This document shows, one piece after another, positions 31,524 through 42,616 of a stretch of DNA of 64,000 bases. The DNA is from Thermoleophilales bacterium. GTDB taxonomy: Bacteria > Actinomycetota > Thermoleophilia > Solirubrobacterales > 70-9. The stretch lies in assembly GCA_020636955.1 (NCBI GenBank), contig JACJWY010000012.1, positions 21,683 to 85,682 of the forward strand, in the 5' to 3' direction. Both the position numbers and the translations under genes were made by a program. The notes under the pieces are model-generated. The model was not told the origin of the DNA. It did not search any database and saw nothing but the letters and a program-made list of their open reading frames with translations. Positions within the stretch are counted from its first letter, which is position 1. Every line of letters begins with the position of its first letter.

Positions 31524-32812
31524 GTTGCTTTCTGGTCTCTCTCGCGCAGGACCGCCCTTTCGGCGATGTCCCGTCGCATCTGTTTGCCATCGAATTTCAC
31601 TGCGTCAGCCGCATCGTAAGCGCGATCGCGTGCCGTTGCTGCGTCGGGTCCAAGACCCGTGAGGTTCAGTACCCGGCCACCAGCGGTCACTATCTGACCG
31701 TTCACTTCGGCGGTGCCGGCGTGGACGACCTCGGCTGATTCGGCCGCCTTCTCGAGGCCGGTGATCACGTCGCCCTTCGAGGAAGAGGCCGGGTATCCGG
31801 CCGAGGCGAGAACCACGGTCACCGAGAACCGGTCAGCGAACTCGACCGACTTGCCGGCCAGCCCGCCCGCGGTCGAGGCTGCCAGGAACAGATCAACCAG
31901 ATCCGATTCGAGCCGGGGCAGGACGGCCTGGGTCTCCGGGTCGCCGAAGCGGGTGTTGTACTCGAGCACCTTCGGTCCGTTCGCGGTCATCATCAACCCC
32001 GCGTAGAGCACTCCGTGGAAGGGATGGCCGCGACGCGCCATCAGATCGACGATCGGCTGGTGGACCAGGGCAGAGAGGTCAGCCAACTGGTCCGGGCCGA
32101 CGGTCTGGACCGGCGAGTAGCTGCCCATGCCGCCGGTGTTCGGACCGGTGTCACCTTCACCGATCCGCTTGTAGTCCTGGGCCGGGGCGAGAGGGATAGC
32201 ACGCTCGCCGTCACAGATCGCCAGCAGCGAGAGCTCTTCGCCCTCGAGGAATTCCTCTACCACCACCTCGGTCTGGCCGAAGCGCTGTTCAGTGAAGAAG
32301 ACCTCGATCGCTTCCCGGGCCTCGGCCTCGTCCAGGCAGATCAGGACGCCTTTTCCGGCGGCGAGACCGTCAGCCTTGAGCACCACCGGACAGCCGGTCT
32401 CTGTCACTTTGGCAAGGGCCGCGTCACGGTCGGTGACCACTCGGTATCCGGCGGTCGGAATTCCAGCTTCTTCCATGGCCTGCTTCGCATAGGCCTTCGA
32501 GCCTTCAAGCTGAGCTGCCGCGCCGCTCGGGCCGAAAGCGGCGATCCCGGCCCCGGTCAGCCGGTCAACTACACCGGCGACCAGGGGCGCCTCCGGCCCC
32601 ACTACCACCAAGTCGATCTCCAGTTCCTTTGCCGTTGCGGTTACGGCGTCGGGATCGACCGGATCGAGATCGGGCAGGCAGCGGGCGTCAGAGGCTATCC
32701 CCGGGTTTCCCGGCGCACAGAAGAGTTCCGGCGACCGGGGAGAGCGGGCGAGTGCCTTGACAATGGCGTGTTCGCGACCGCCGCCGCCGAGTACGAGGAT
32801 GCGAACGCTCAA
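31520..32812 (-). CDS. purD: Phosphoribosylamine-glycine ligase
   Basis: 430 residues. ATP-grasp enzyme making GAR. Motifs: VLGGGGREHAIVKAL, GPEAPLVAGVVDRL, KADGLAAGKGV, EEFLEGEELSLLAI, and NTGGMGSYSPV. ATGA overlap with the GYD gene upstream and purE downstream. Confidence 0.96.
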   Translation of the reverse strand: MSVRILVLGGGGREHAIVKALARSPRSPELFCAPGNPGIASDARCLPDLDPVDPDAVTATAKELEIDLVVVGPEAPLVAGVVDRLTGAGIAAFGPSGAAAQLEGSKAYAKQAMEEAGIPTAGYRVVTDRDAALAKVTETGCPVVLKADGLAAGKGVLICLDEAEAREAIEVFFTEQRFGQTEVVVEEFLEGEELSLLAICDGERAIPLAPAQDYKRIGEGDTGPNTGGMGSYSPVQTVGPDQLADLSALVHQPIVDLMARRGHPFHGVLYAGLMMTANGPKVLEYNTRFGDPETQAVLPRLESDLVDLFLAASTAGGLAGKSVEFADRFSVTVVLASAGYPASSSKGDVITGLEKAAESAEVVHAGTAEVNGQIVTAGGRVLNLTGLGPDAATARDRAYDAADAVKFDGKQMRRDIAERAVLRERDQKAT

Positions 32813-33090
32813 AGAACCTCAGCGAGCCTCTCGGCCTGGAGCGCTGCGAGGGTCTGGCTTGACATCGTGCCACGCGATCCCATCTCGACCGAGACTTTGG
32901 CCATCACTTCTTCGGACTCGGCTTCGATGATCGTCACGAAGTCGTACTGGCCCAGCGTCGCATACTGGGCGACGACTCTGGCGCCCAGCGCCTCAACCTC
33001 GCGATTGACCTCGGCCACACGGCCCGGGTGGCTTTTCAACGTCTTGACGCCTTCGGAAGTCAGGTTGGTCAGCATCACGAAAGTCGGCAT
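32809..33090 (-). CDS. GYD-domain protein
   Basis: 93 residues: MPTFVMLTNLTSEGVKTLKSHPGRVAEV, VVAQYATLGQYDFVTIIEA, and SRGTMSSQTLAAL. This is the small GYD family (ferredoxin-like dimeric fold), function unknown. The ATG at 33090 follows a GGAG-like site and starts as homologues do. It heads the purD-purE-purB operon with an ATGA overlap to purD. Confidence 0.82.
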   Translation of the reverse strand: MPTFVMLTNLTSEGVKTLKSHPGRVAEVNREVEALGARVVAQYATLGQYDFVTIIEAESEEVMAKVSVEMGSRGTMSSQTLAALQAERLAEVL

Positions 33091-33190
33091 CGGGTCCTCT
33101 CCTTGTTTGCGACTGGTTTCGAAACCATTCAGCGGTCTGCCGCCAGCATATGCCAGCACGCCTCCGGTTCGTATGTGCTGGCCGCCTCGG

Positions 33191-33742
33191 TCAGCCGAGG
33201 GAGCGGAGAACCTCGCGCGCCCAGCGAATGTTGCCGCGCTCGAAGGAAATGCCCCGCTTCAGCGCTAGGTAGGGGCCGAAGTCGGGTCTTCCGGGTCCGC
33301 CCGCGAGAAATTCCTCTTCCGATGACCCGGCAAGCAGGGCTTCCCGAAGGGTCTCGTACATGGCGAGCTTTTCCCCGCAACCAGCCAGCCGCTCCTTCAC
33401 CGCTTTCGCAACCGCTTCGGCGTTCGATTCACTTACGCTGGCCACCTTGACCAGCAGGTCATCGCGGATCACGGTCGGTTTCGTATCCGCCCCGATGAAC
33501 CGCCCGAGTTCCCGTCTGCCATCTGCGGTGATCCTGAATACCCGTTTGTCGGGGCGCTTCTGTTGGCGTACCGTCCGGGCCCTGACCAGGCCTTCGGCTT
33601 CCAGCCGGTCAAGTTCCCGGTAGACCTGCTGCGCCGAAGCCGGCCAGAAGTTTGCCACCGACACGTCGAACCTTTTGGAGAGTTCGTATCCGGAGCCTTC
33701 CTCGCTGGTCAAAGCGGCCAGCACCGCGTGTTTCAGCGCCAC
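33191..33742 (-). CDS. PadR-family transcriptional regulator
   Basis: 183 residues. The N-terminal winged helix MALKHAVLAALTSEEGSGYELSKRF...ANFWPASAQQVYRELDRLEAEGLV is the PadR signature, with a C-terminal dimerisation helix region (Vir-like). It is divergent from a CrtI-like oxidoreductase gene; an inverted repeat with three half-sites (33771-33808) lies between, so it probably represses itself and that gene. The inducer is unknown. Confidence 0.9.
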   Translation of the reverse strand: MALKHAVLAALTSEEGSGYELSKRFDVSVANFWPASAQQVYRELDRLEAEGLVRARTVRQQKRPDKRVFRITADGRRELGRFIGADTKPTVIRDDLLVKVASVSESNAEAVAKAVKERLAGCGEKLAMYETLREALLAGSSEEEFLAGGPGRPDFGPYLALKRGISFERGNIRWAREVLRSLG

Positions 33743-33770
33743 CGGACTGGACAGCGATCGGGAAGGGCCC

Positions 33771-33808
33771 TATACTCAACAAATTGAGTATTCATAATGT
33801 TGAGTATA
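33771..33808. promoter_or_regulatory. Likely PadR operator with three half-sites
   Basis: ATACTCAA (33772-33779) and TTGAGTAT (33784-33791) form an 8-bp inverted repeat around CAAA. A further half-site GTTGAGTATA (33799-33808) is complementary to TATACTCAAC (33771-33780) at 18 bp spacing. This AT-rich block lies between the divergent PadR and oxidoreductase genes in a GC-rich context. Confidence 0.75.
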
Positions 33809-33825
33809 TGAAAGGTCGAAGCGGA

Positions 33826-35538
33826 ATGACTGAAGTCAGCTGGGAACGAGTGGTCCCTCCGGTTCCGGAGAATCCTGACGTGGTGATCATCGGATCCGGG
33901 CTCTCCGGTCTGACCGCCGCCGCCTATCTCGCAGCAAACGGCAAGAAGGTGCTGGTGCTCGAGCAATACGACGTCGCCGGCGGTTGCAGCCAGACCTTTC
34001 GCCGCAAGAACGAGTGGCAGTTCGACGTCGGCCTTCACTACATCGGTGGCGTGAGGACCGGCGAGATCGGCCGCATTATCGGGGGCCTCGGGCTGAACGA
34101 CCGGATCGAGTTCCCCGAACTTGATCCCGACGGATTCGACACTTTCGTCTTTCCGGACCTCGAGTTCAAGGTTCCGAAGGGCTGGGACAACTACGTGGGC
34201 CGGCTGGTCGAGACCTTCCCCGACGAGGAGGAAGGTCTGAGAGCGGTAACCGACGTGATGCGGAACATGATGGAAGAACTCCGAGAGGTCGGCATTCCCG
34301 ACAGCGACACCGACCTGAAGGAGTACGTGGAGAAGGCGCCGACGGTTGTCAGCTGGGGCATGCGATCTATGACCGACCTCTTCGACGAGCACTATCTGAG
34401 CGAACGTTCCCGTGCGGTCCTGCTCGGGCAGGCGGGGGACTATGCGACACCGCCGTCCCGAACCCCGGTCACTCTCCACTCGGGTGTCGTCGACCACTAC
34501 CTTCATGAGGGGGCCTTCTACGTCCGGGGCGGTGGTCAGGAAATGGCCGGTCACCTGGTCGACCTGATTCACACCTACGGTGGCCGGGTGCGTACCCACG
34601 CCGAGGTCGAACGGATTCTCACCGAGGAGACCGGCTCCGGGGGCTACCGCGTAACTGGCGTAGAGCTGGCCGGTGGCGAGGAGATCGCAACCGAAAGCGT
34701 GATTGCCACGGGAGACATCAAGCACCTCTTCCTTGAGCTGCTCGACCCCGAAGCGGTGCCGGAGGACATCCGCAACACGGTCGACGGATACCGCATGGCG
34801 ACCCCCCTCGTCACCGTCTATCTCGGCCTCGACTTCGACATCACGGATCGGATGCCGGCCACCAACTACTGGCTGCATTCCCGCTATGACCAGGAGTCCT
34901 ATTACGAACCGGTGGCGGCCGGCGAATTCGACGCCGATCCTCCGGTCTATATCTCATCGGCCAGCGCCAAGGATCCGGGACACGAAGGTCACGCTCCGCC
35001 CGGTTGCTCCACGCTGGAGCTGATGACCTGGGCGACCCCCGATCCGGCGGCCTGGGGCGTTGACGAGAGCGAGGAAGCCCCGAAGTACAGCCGCCAGGAC
35101 GGCTACCGGGAAGCGAAGCAGAAGATCACCGACCAGCTGATCGACCGGGCCGAAGAACAGCTGGGCGAGCTTCGCTCCCACATCCTCTGGGAGGAGGCAG
35201 CCAGCCCGATGACCCAGACCCGCTACACCCTCTCGTCTGGCGGCTCCTCCTACGGAATCGAGCTGGCCACCGATCAGTTCGGGCCGCTCCGGCTGGAGTA
35301 CCGGACCCCGATCGAAGGCCTCACTCTTGGTGGCGTATCGAGCCGTCGCGGGCACGGGATCCTGGGGGCGATGGCCGGCGGGGTCGAGTCGGCTTCCACC
35401 GTGCTCGGTCGCAGCCTCCGGACGGAGATCAACGAAGGCACCGTTTTCGGCGATCCCTCGCAGCTCACTTCAGGCGCCGAGGGCTGGGATGCCCTGGAAG
35501 CCTGTCGCAAGCTTCAGGAGAAGGCCCTCCGCGCCTAG
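33826..35538 (+). CDS. CrtI/retinol-saturase-like FAD oxidoreductase
   Basis: 570 residues. N-terminal VVIIGSGLSGLTAAAYLAANGKKVLVLEQYDVAGGCSQTF, then FDVGLHYIGG, and a C-terminal GGVSSRRGHGILGAMAGG, the phytoene-desaturase / all-trans-retinol 13,14-reductase-like pattern. Substrate likely a polyene or similar hydrophobic compound (inference). Start at ATG 33826 with AAAGG upstream; an in-frame ATG at 33808 lies within the operator and lacks a binding site. Control by the divergent PadR gene is expected. Confidence 0.85.
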   Translation: MTEVSWERVVPPVPENPDVVIIGSGLSGLTAAAYLAANGKKVLVLEQYDVAGGCSQTFRRKNEWQFDVGLHYIGGVRTGEIGRIIGGLGLNDRIEFPELDPDGFDTFVFPDLEFKVPKGWDNYVGRLVETFPDEEEGLRAVTDVMRNMMEELREVGIPDSDTDLKEYVEKAPTVVSWGMRSMTDLFDEHYLSERSRAVLLGQAGDYATPPSRTPVTLHSGVVDHYLHEGAFYVRGGGQEMAGHLVDLIHTYGGRVRTHAEVERILTEETGSGGYRVTGVELAGGEEIATESVIATGDIKHLFLELLDPEAVPEDIRNTVDGYRMATPLVTVYLGLDFDITDRMPATNYWLHSRYDQESYYEPVAAGEFDADPPVYISSASAKDPGHEGHAPPGCSTLELMTWATPDPAAWGVDESEEAPKYSRQDGYREAKQKITDQLIDRAEEQLGELRSHILWEEAASPMTQTRYTLSSGGSSYGIELATDQFGPLRLEYRTPIEGLTLGGVSSRRGHGILGAMAGGVESASTVLGRSLRTEINEGTVFGDPSQLTSGAEGWDALEACRKLQEKALRA

Positions 35539-37001
35539 AGCTTCTTAAGGGCTGCTTTGGCGGCGTCCTCGCCGGAGCGGAGGGCGCCGTCCATGTAGCC
35601 ATTCCAGATCTCGGCATGTTCGGTCCCGGCCCAGTGGATCCGGCCATGCGGCTTGCGAAGGGCCGGCCCGAACCCGGTCAGGGCACCGGGAGGGAGGAAT
35701 CCCCCGTAACAGCCCCGGGTCCATTCCTCCTGGGCCCAGTTCTTCTCCACATAGGCCTTCGGCTTGCCGGCGGCGTTGCCAATCGTTTTCTTGAAGTTGT
35801 CCAGCACGGCCGACTTACGGGCCGAGGCACTCATGCGCCCCGCGAGTCGTGCTTCCTGACCCTCGATGAAGCCGAGCAGGACCCCGGCCGAGCCGTCGGG
35901 AGGCGAGTTGTCATACATCAGCTTGACCGGACCTTCATCCGAATTGACGTACCCCGAAAGACCTTCCTCCCGCCAGAAGGGTTTGTCGTAGATGGCCTGG
36001 ACCTTGATCGCATTGCCCTGGGGGAACCGCTGGATCAGCTGGGCCCGGTCGGAGGGCAGGATCGGGTCGTAGTCAATGAAGGCGCTGACCGCGGGCGGCA
36101 CGGCAACGATCACCTGTTTTGCCCGCCACGTGCCCTTGTCGCTGGTCACATGACAAAGGCCGTCTTCCTGGCGGATCTGACGAACCGGCGCCCGCAGCAC
36201 CACGCGCGCACCGAGTTTCTTCGCCATCCGGATCGAAAGCTGCTGGGAACCGCCGACGAAGCGGGATTCCTGGGCGCCACCAGTGGTCGAGGTGAGCCTG
36301 ATGAAGCTGCCGGGAGTGGTTTCGTTGCCGGCCGAAGAAATGTAGAAGAGCAGGTGAAGCAGCGAGATGTCCCGTGGTTCGCAGGCCCAGACGGCATTGG
36401 TCGCCAGGTCGGTAAGGAACCTCGCACCGTCCCCGGTGGTGTTGGCCAGCTTGAAGGTCTCGAAGGTCTGGCCGTCATAGAAGTCGGCGTTCGGATCCTG
36501 CCAGGGGGCTGAACGGGAGATGTCGGCGGCGAGGTTTTCGAGCTTCAGTACAAAGCCCAGGGTCTCGCCGCCATCCGGATCCGGCGGGATCGGCGAGGTC
36601 ACGTTGAAGAGGGTACGGCTGCCGCTCCGCTGGTAGACGGCTTGACCTTCCCAGTAGGACTTGAAGGTCTTCACCCCGAGCTTGCCGGCCAGCGCGGCAA
36701 CTTTGTCCTGGGTCGGTCCGAGCCACTGTCCGCCGACGTCGAGGGTGACGTCGTCGTATTTGGGTGAGTAAGTGCGTCCACCGACCCGGCCGCGGGCCTC
36801 CAGCACCTTCACCCGCTTGCCCTTGGCGACCAGCGTGCGTGCGGCCATCAGGCCGGCCAGTCCGGCCCCGACCACGACCACGTCCTGAACCGGCTTCTTC
36901 TTCCGCCGGTTTTTCGCCTCGGCAGCGGCAGGAATCGCGGCCCCGGCTGCAGCAACCGCCCCCGCCTGAACCAGACGGCGACGAGAAATCTTCTCACTCA
37001 C
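35535..37001 (-). CDS. Tat-exported flavin amine oxidase
   Basis: 488 residues. A twin-arginine signal (SRRRLVQAGAVAAAGAAIPAA) precedes VVVVGAGLAGLMAARTLVAKGKRVKVLEARGRVGGRTYS, the FAD loop of monoamine oxidase-like proteins; DVGGQWLGPTQ and the C-terminal HWAGTEHAEIWNGYMDGALRSGEDAA are family features. Oxidises an amine or amino acid outside the membrane (inference). It is convergent with and overlaps by four bases the CrtI-like gene. Confidence 0.88.
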   Translation of the reverse strand: MSEKISRRRLVQAGAVAAAGAAIPAAAEAKNRRKKKPVQDVVVVGAGLAGLMAARTLVAKGKRVKVLEARGRVGGRTYSPKYDDVTLDVGGQWLGPTQDKVAALAGKLGVKTFKSYWEGQAVYQRSGSRTLFNVTSPIPPDPDGGETLGFVLKLENLAADISRSAPWQDPNADFYDGQTFETFKLANTTGDGARFLTDLATNAVWACEPRDISLLHLLFYISSAGNETTPGSFIRLTSTTGGAQESRFVGGSQQLSIRMAKKLGARVVLRAPVRQIRQEDGLCHVTSDKGTWRAKQVIVAVPPAVSAFIDYDPILPSDRAQLIQRFPQGNAIKVQAIYDKPFWREEGLSGYVNSDEGPVKLMYDNSPPDGSAGVLLGFIEGQEARLAGRMSASARKSAVLDNFKKTIGNAAGKPKAYVEKNWAQEEWTRGCYGGFLPPGALTGFGPALRKPHGRIHWAGTEHAEIWNGYMDGALRSGEDAAKAALKKL

Positions 37002-37059
37002 AGAAACCTCCCTGATCGAACTTCCGGAGATCCTATCCCGGCTTCAATCGGCAGGTGGC

Positions 37060-38820
37060 TCAGGGTCCGAAGCCCGCGTGAATGTGGTCGGTGTGGTCCG
37101 GCAGGGCGAAGGCGGGGCCGGCTCCGTCGACATCCCAGCCATAGATCAGTTCGGTCGGCTTGACGCCGTCCGGCAGCGAGGCGAGCAGCTTGATCACTTC
37201 GGTGCAGGGGCTGCCCTCCGACTGGTCGGTGCAGGGCACGCCGTTTACCGCGGCGATGTCCATCGCCCGGCCGTAGTAGTGATTGGAGACGTTGCCGGAA
37301 GCGGTCATCTGACCGTGGTCGGAGCGCAGGGCGCTGATCAGCAGGCTGTACTTCTGGGTGAGGATGGCCAGCAGGTTGATTACCCGCTGGTCGATCAGGC
37401 CGTTCTGGATGTCTTCCTGGGCGGCCGAGTTGAGGATCTGGAGGTTGTCCCAGTTGATCTCGGTTGAGTTGGTCGGCACCGGGTAGGCGATGTTCCAGTC
37501 AGTCTTGACGGCCTGGCAGTCGCCGGCGATCTTGCCGGCATCCTGGATCGCCGCTTCCACGTACCAGGTGGCGTGGTTGTGCTCGAAGAGTCCGGCTTCG
37601 AGGGTCGGCTGTGACCAGAGCAGCCGGGCGAAGGTGGCGATTCCGTCCCAAGGCTCGTCCCTTTCGACGTAACCGTCGCCGTCCCCGTCGACTCCGTACT
37701 TCTTCCATTCCTCACGAGAGAGGCCCATCGGACCGGTGTCCTTGAGCTGCTGGGGCGTCATGCCCCGGCCGTAATCCGATTCAAGACGGGCGACCGCGGC
37801 CAGCACCCAGACGCCGCGCTTGCCCAGCCCGTAGCGGGAAGCGGCGTCCTCGAAGCCGCGCATGTAGTAGTTCGGGATCTCCAGGACCCGGGCGTCGGAG
37901 GCCTGGCAGATGTAGTTCTTCAGTTGCTCGTCGGCCTCGACCGTGTCACCCAGGTCGCCGTAGCAGGCAGCCTTGTCGAGCACGTCCTGGACGTACCAGT
38001 CGGCGTGGTTGTAGGCGTAGATCGCGTCGTACCAGTCGGTCGGGGCGCCGGCGGCCTGCAGGTAGCGGGCGGCCGCATGGATCGCGTCATGCGGGTTGTA
38101 CGGGTCGGCCTGGCCGTCGCCGTCGCCGTCGGTCGCATACATGTCCCAGGTCGAGGGCATGAACTGCATCCAGCCGATCGCGCCGGCCGAAGAGGTGACC
38201 TCGTTCAGCCGACCGAAGTCGGTCTCGATCGAGTTGATCGCGGCCAGGATCTGCGGACCGCGTTCGCCAAGGTTGTACTTCCGCGCGGCCTCGACGTAGA
38301 TCGGAATCAGGTTGCGCGGCGGCCCGGCGCTGCCGTCGCAGGCCGCGACCGGGGTCGAGTCACCGGAGAGTCCGAATGAGGGATCGACGGTGATCTTGGC
38401 CGAAAGCGGCGAGTCGGAGTTGGGGACGATGTCGGCCGCGGCGCCGGTGATGTCCTGCTTCGGGTTCGCGGTCTGGTTGCCGTTGTTCTTGCCCGGGTTG
38501 CCGGAGGTGCCTCCAGATCCGTCGTTCTTGCTTTGGTTGCCGTTGTTCTTTCCGGTGTTGTCCTGGTTCTTGCCGCCGTTGCCCGAGTTTCCGTTGCCGT
38601 CGCTCTTGTCACCTTTGCCGGATCCGGTGGTGCCCGTCGATCCGGTGCTGCCGGTTGAGCCCGTCGATCCGGTCGATCCGGTCGGCCCGACCGGTCCGAT
38701 GCCCGCGGTCGCGGCCGGCTCGTCGTTGATCGGTGTCGCGCTTTCCGCGTTCGCGGCATGGCCGGTCGCGAGCAGGGCGCCGACCGAGATCGTCGCCAGG
38801 GCTGTCCTGAACCTCCCCAT
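37060..38820 (-). CDS. Cell-wall hydrolase: tandem lytic transglycosylase domains plus M15-like peptidase
   Basis: 586 residues, exported (signal to about residue 25). A GST-repeat and Asn/Gly/Lys-rich linker (residues 43-125) is followed by a first lytic transglycosylase domain (about 165-300; catalytic E199 in NSIETDFG, then GAIGWMQFMPSTW), a second, diverged copy (about 320-435; E348 in ARLESDYG, GPMGLSREEWKKYG), and a C-terminal domain with SNHYYGRAMD (H514, D521) and DHIHAGF (H579/H581), the zinc-ligand pattern of M15/VanY peptidases. Both transglycosylase copies contain a DGDGDG loop like a calcium site. It should cut both glycan strands and peptide stems. It is followed upstream by an NTF2-like membrane protein. 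Confidence 0.82.
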   Translation of the reverse strand: MGRFRTALATISVGALLATGHAANAESATPINDEPAATAGIGPVGPTGSTGSTGSTGSTGSTGTTGSGKGDKSDGNGNSGNGGKNQDNTGKNNGNQSKNDGSGGTSGNPGKNNGNQTANPKQDITGAAADIVPNSDSPLSAKITVDPSFGLSGDSTPVAACDGSAGPPRNLIPIYVEAARKYNLGERGPQILAAINSIETDFGRLNEVTSSAGAIGWMQFMPSTWDMYATDGDGDGQADPYNPHDAIHAAARYLQAAGAPTDWYDAIYAYNHADWYVQDVLDKAACYGDLGDTVEADEQLKNYICQASDARVLEIPNYYMRGFEDAASRYGLGKRGVWVLAAVARLESDYGRGMTPQQLKDTGPMGLSREEWKKYGVDGDGDGYVERDEPWDGIATFARLLWSQPTLEAGLFEHNHATWYVEAAIQDAGKIAGDCQAVKTDWNIAYPVPTNSTEINWDNLQILNSAAQEDIQNGLIDQRVINLLAILTQKYSLLISALRSDHGQMTASGNVSNHYYGRAMDIAAVNGVPCTDQSEGSPCTEVIKLLASLPDGVKPTELIYGWDVDGAGPAFALPDHTDHIHAGFGP

Positions 38821-38828
38821 TTCCCCTC

Positions 38829-39683
38829 TTACCCCCTGACCTCGCTGACCAGCCAGCCTTTGTCCTTCTTGTGAATCAGGCTGAGCCGGAGTTCCGAGGC
38901 TGCACCGGTGCGCATCAGCGAAACACTCACCTCCATGGCGTCGCCGGTCTTCTTGCCAGCGACAACATTGACCACGGTCGCCTTCGGGATCTGCCCGGTC
39001 GATGGCAGCTTCGGCGGGTTCTGTCGCAGTTCTTTGGCCAGCTCCGGAGTCGCGGTCGCCGTGAACTGTTTGGCGGCACCCTTGCCGCCGATCTCGTAGC
39101 TGACGAAGGTGGTGGCGAAGCCATGGGCGACCTTGAGCGGCGGCGACTTGGGTACCGGCGCGGGGCGGACCACCGTACCGGGAAGCTTCTGGGCCGATCC
39201 CGAGGTCGCGGATCCCCCGGACTTGGCAGCATTCTGCTTCGTCTTGCCGGCCGTGGTGAAGTTCGGAACTACCCCCTGCAGGGTGTCATCGGCATTGCCC
39301 GAATTCGGGGTCGTGTCTTCGACCGTGGTCGGGGCCGTGGTCGGTGTCGGAGTCGAAGGGATCACGGTCTCGGTCGGGATCGCCGTGGTCGCCACAACCG
39401 GTTCGTCACCGCTGTCTTTCTGCTGGTTGTAGAAGTACACCGCTGCCGCGATCGCACCGGCTGTGAGGGTGACCATCAGGGTTGCTGCGATGTAGGCGAT
39501 CGGGCTGCGATAGCGGAAGGCACGGGGAATGCGCGCGAGCTGTCGGCCGATCGCGCGGAAGGAATCAGCGACCGGCCAGAGAAAGTATTTCTCCAGGAAC
39601 CAGCCGAGTCTCCGGATCGGCCAGCTCAGCCTGCCGGGTGACCCCTCGTAGTCCTGCCAGTTTTCCTTGGTTTCCTGATGCAT
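38829..39683 (-). CDS. Membrane-anchored protein with NTF2-like C-terminal domain
   Basis: 284 residues. Cytoplasmic N terminus of 60 residues, one helix (PIAYIAATLMVTLTAGAIAAAVYFY), a Thr/Pro-rich linker (TPTPTTAPTTVEDTTP) and an extracytoplasmic domain (AHGFATTFVSYEIGGKG..., VNVVAGKKTGDAMEVSVSLMRTG, KDKGWLVSEVRG) resembling NTF2-like domains of TcpC-type proteins. It lies 8 bp before the cell-wall hydrolase gene and may position or regulate it. No other conjugation genes are near. Confidence 0.6.
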   Translation of the reverse strand: MHQETKENWQDYEGSPGRLSWPIRRLGWFLEKYFLWPVADSFRAIGRQLARIPRAFRYRSPIAYIAATLMVTLTAGAIAAAVYFYNQQKDSGDEPVVATTAIPTETVIPSTPTPTTAPTTVEDTTPNSGNADDTLQGVVPNFTTAGKTKQNAAKSGGSATSGSAQKLPGTVVRPAPVPKSPPLKVAHGFATTFVSYEIGGKGAAKQFTATATPELAKELRQNPPKLPSTGQIPKATVVNVVAGKKTGDAMEVSVSLMRTGAASELRLSLIHKKDKGWLVSEVRG

Positions 39684-39828
39684 CGGATCTCTTGCTGCTT
39701 TTCGGCTCCTGATCTGGATCTCCCCGGACCCAGTTCGGGCATCAAAGGGTAGTACGGGAACCCGAAAGAGGAAGTAAAGGAGCGGTTAAGCGGGTGCGAA
39801 ACTGCAGTAGTCAAGGCCGGGTGCAAAC

Positions 39829-39862
39829 CCGGGCGGGAAGCCAACTGTGACTTCCCGCCCGG
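39829..39862 (-). terminator. Terminator hairpin downstream of clpB
   Basis: CCGGGCGGGAAG (39829-39840) pairs perfectly with CTTCCCGCCCGG (39851-39862) around a 10-nt loop, 28 nt beyond the clpB stop. On the minus strand it is followed by GTTTGC, only a short T-run. Confidence 0.7.
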
Positions 39863-39889
39863 TGTAGTCAGGGGTCCGTGATCCGGCGG

Positions 39890-42460
<2,571 letters not shown>

Positions 42461-42467
42461 GTAACGA

Positions 42468-42496
42468 ATTGTACGCACTCAACGATAGAATGTCAA
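42468..42496 (-). promoter_or_regulatory. clpB promoter
   Basis: Minus-strand TTGACA (42491-42496), 17-bp spacer, TACAAT (42468-42473). Seven bases separate the -10 box from the GTG at 42460, so transcription should begin at or next to the start codon. Confidence 0.85.
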
Positions 42497-42501
42497 GAAA
42501 T

Positions 42502-42520
42502 CTAAGTCAAACCCACTTAG
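42502..42520. promoter_or_regulatory. HspR-like operator upstream of clpB
   Basis: CTAAGT (42502-42507), 7 nt, ACTTAG (42515-42520): an inverted repeat with the 7-bp gap of the HAIR element (known consensus CTTGAGT-N7-ACTCAAG) but different half-sites. It lies 5 bp upstream of the clpB -35 box. A related CTAA-N11-TTAG occurs at the dnaK promoter. Confidence 0.6.
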
Positions 42521-42616
42521 GTCTGATCTGGCTCCAGGAGTGACGAAGCCCCGGTCAAGATTGGTGGCCTGCGCCTGCCCGGTCAACCGATGCGAATTGC
42601 GATCCCGTACTACCGT

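Noticed and set aside
38627..38700. Short tandem repeat suggesting a CRISPR or satellite
   Set aside because: It is the coding DNA for the Gly-Ser-Thr repeat linker of the exported cell-wall hydrolase; there are no spacers.
37060..39683. Remnant of a conjugative element (TcpC-like protein plus wall hydrolase)
   Set aside because: No ATPase, relaxase, integrase, attachment repeats or tRNA target are near, so a mobile element is not supported.
42474..42496. CTTGACA-N7-GTTGAGT at clpB as the HspR box
   Set aside because: The two halves are not inverted repeats of each other and the block is explained by the -35 box and spacer; the repeat at 42502-42520 has the right symmetry.
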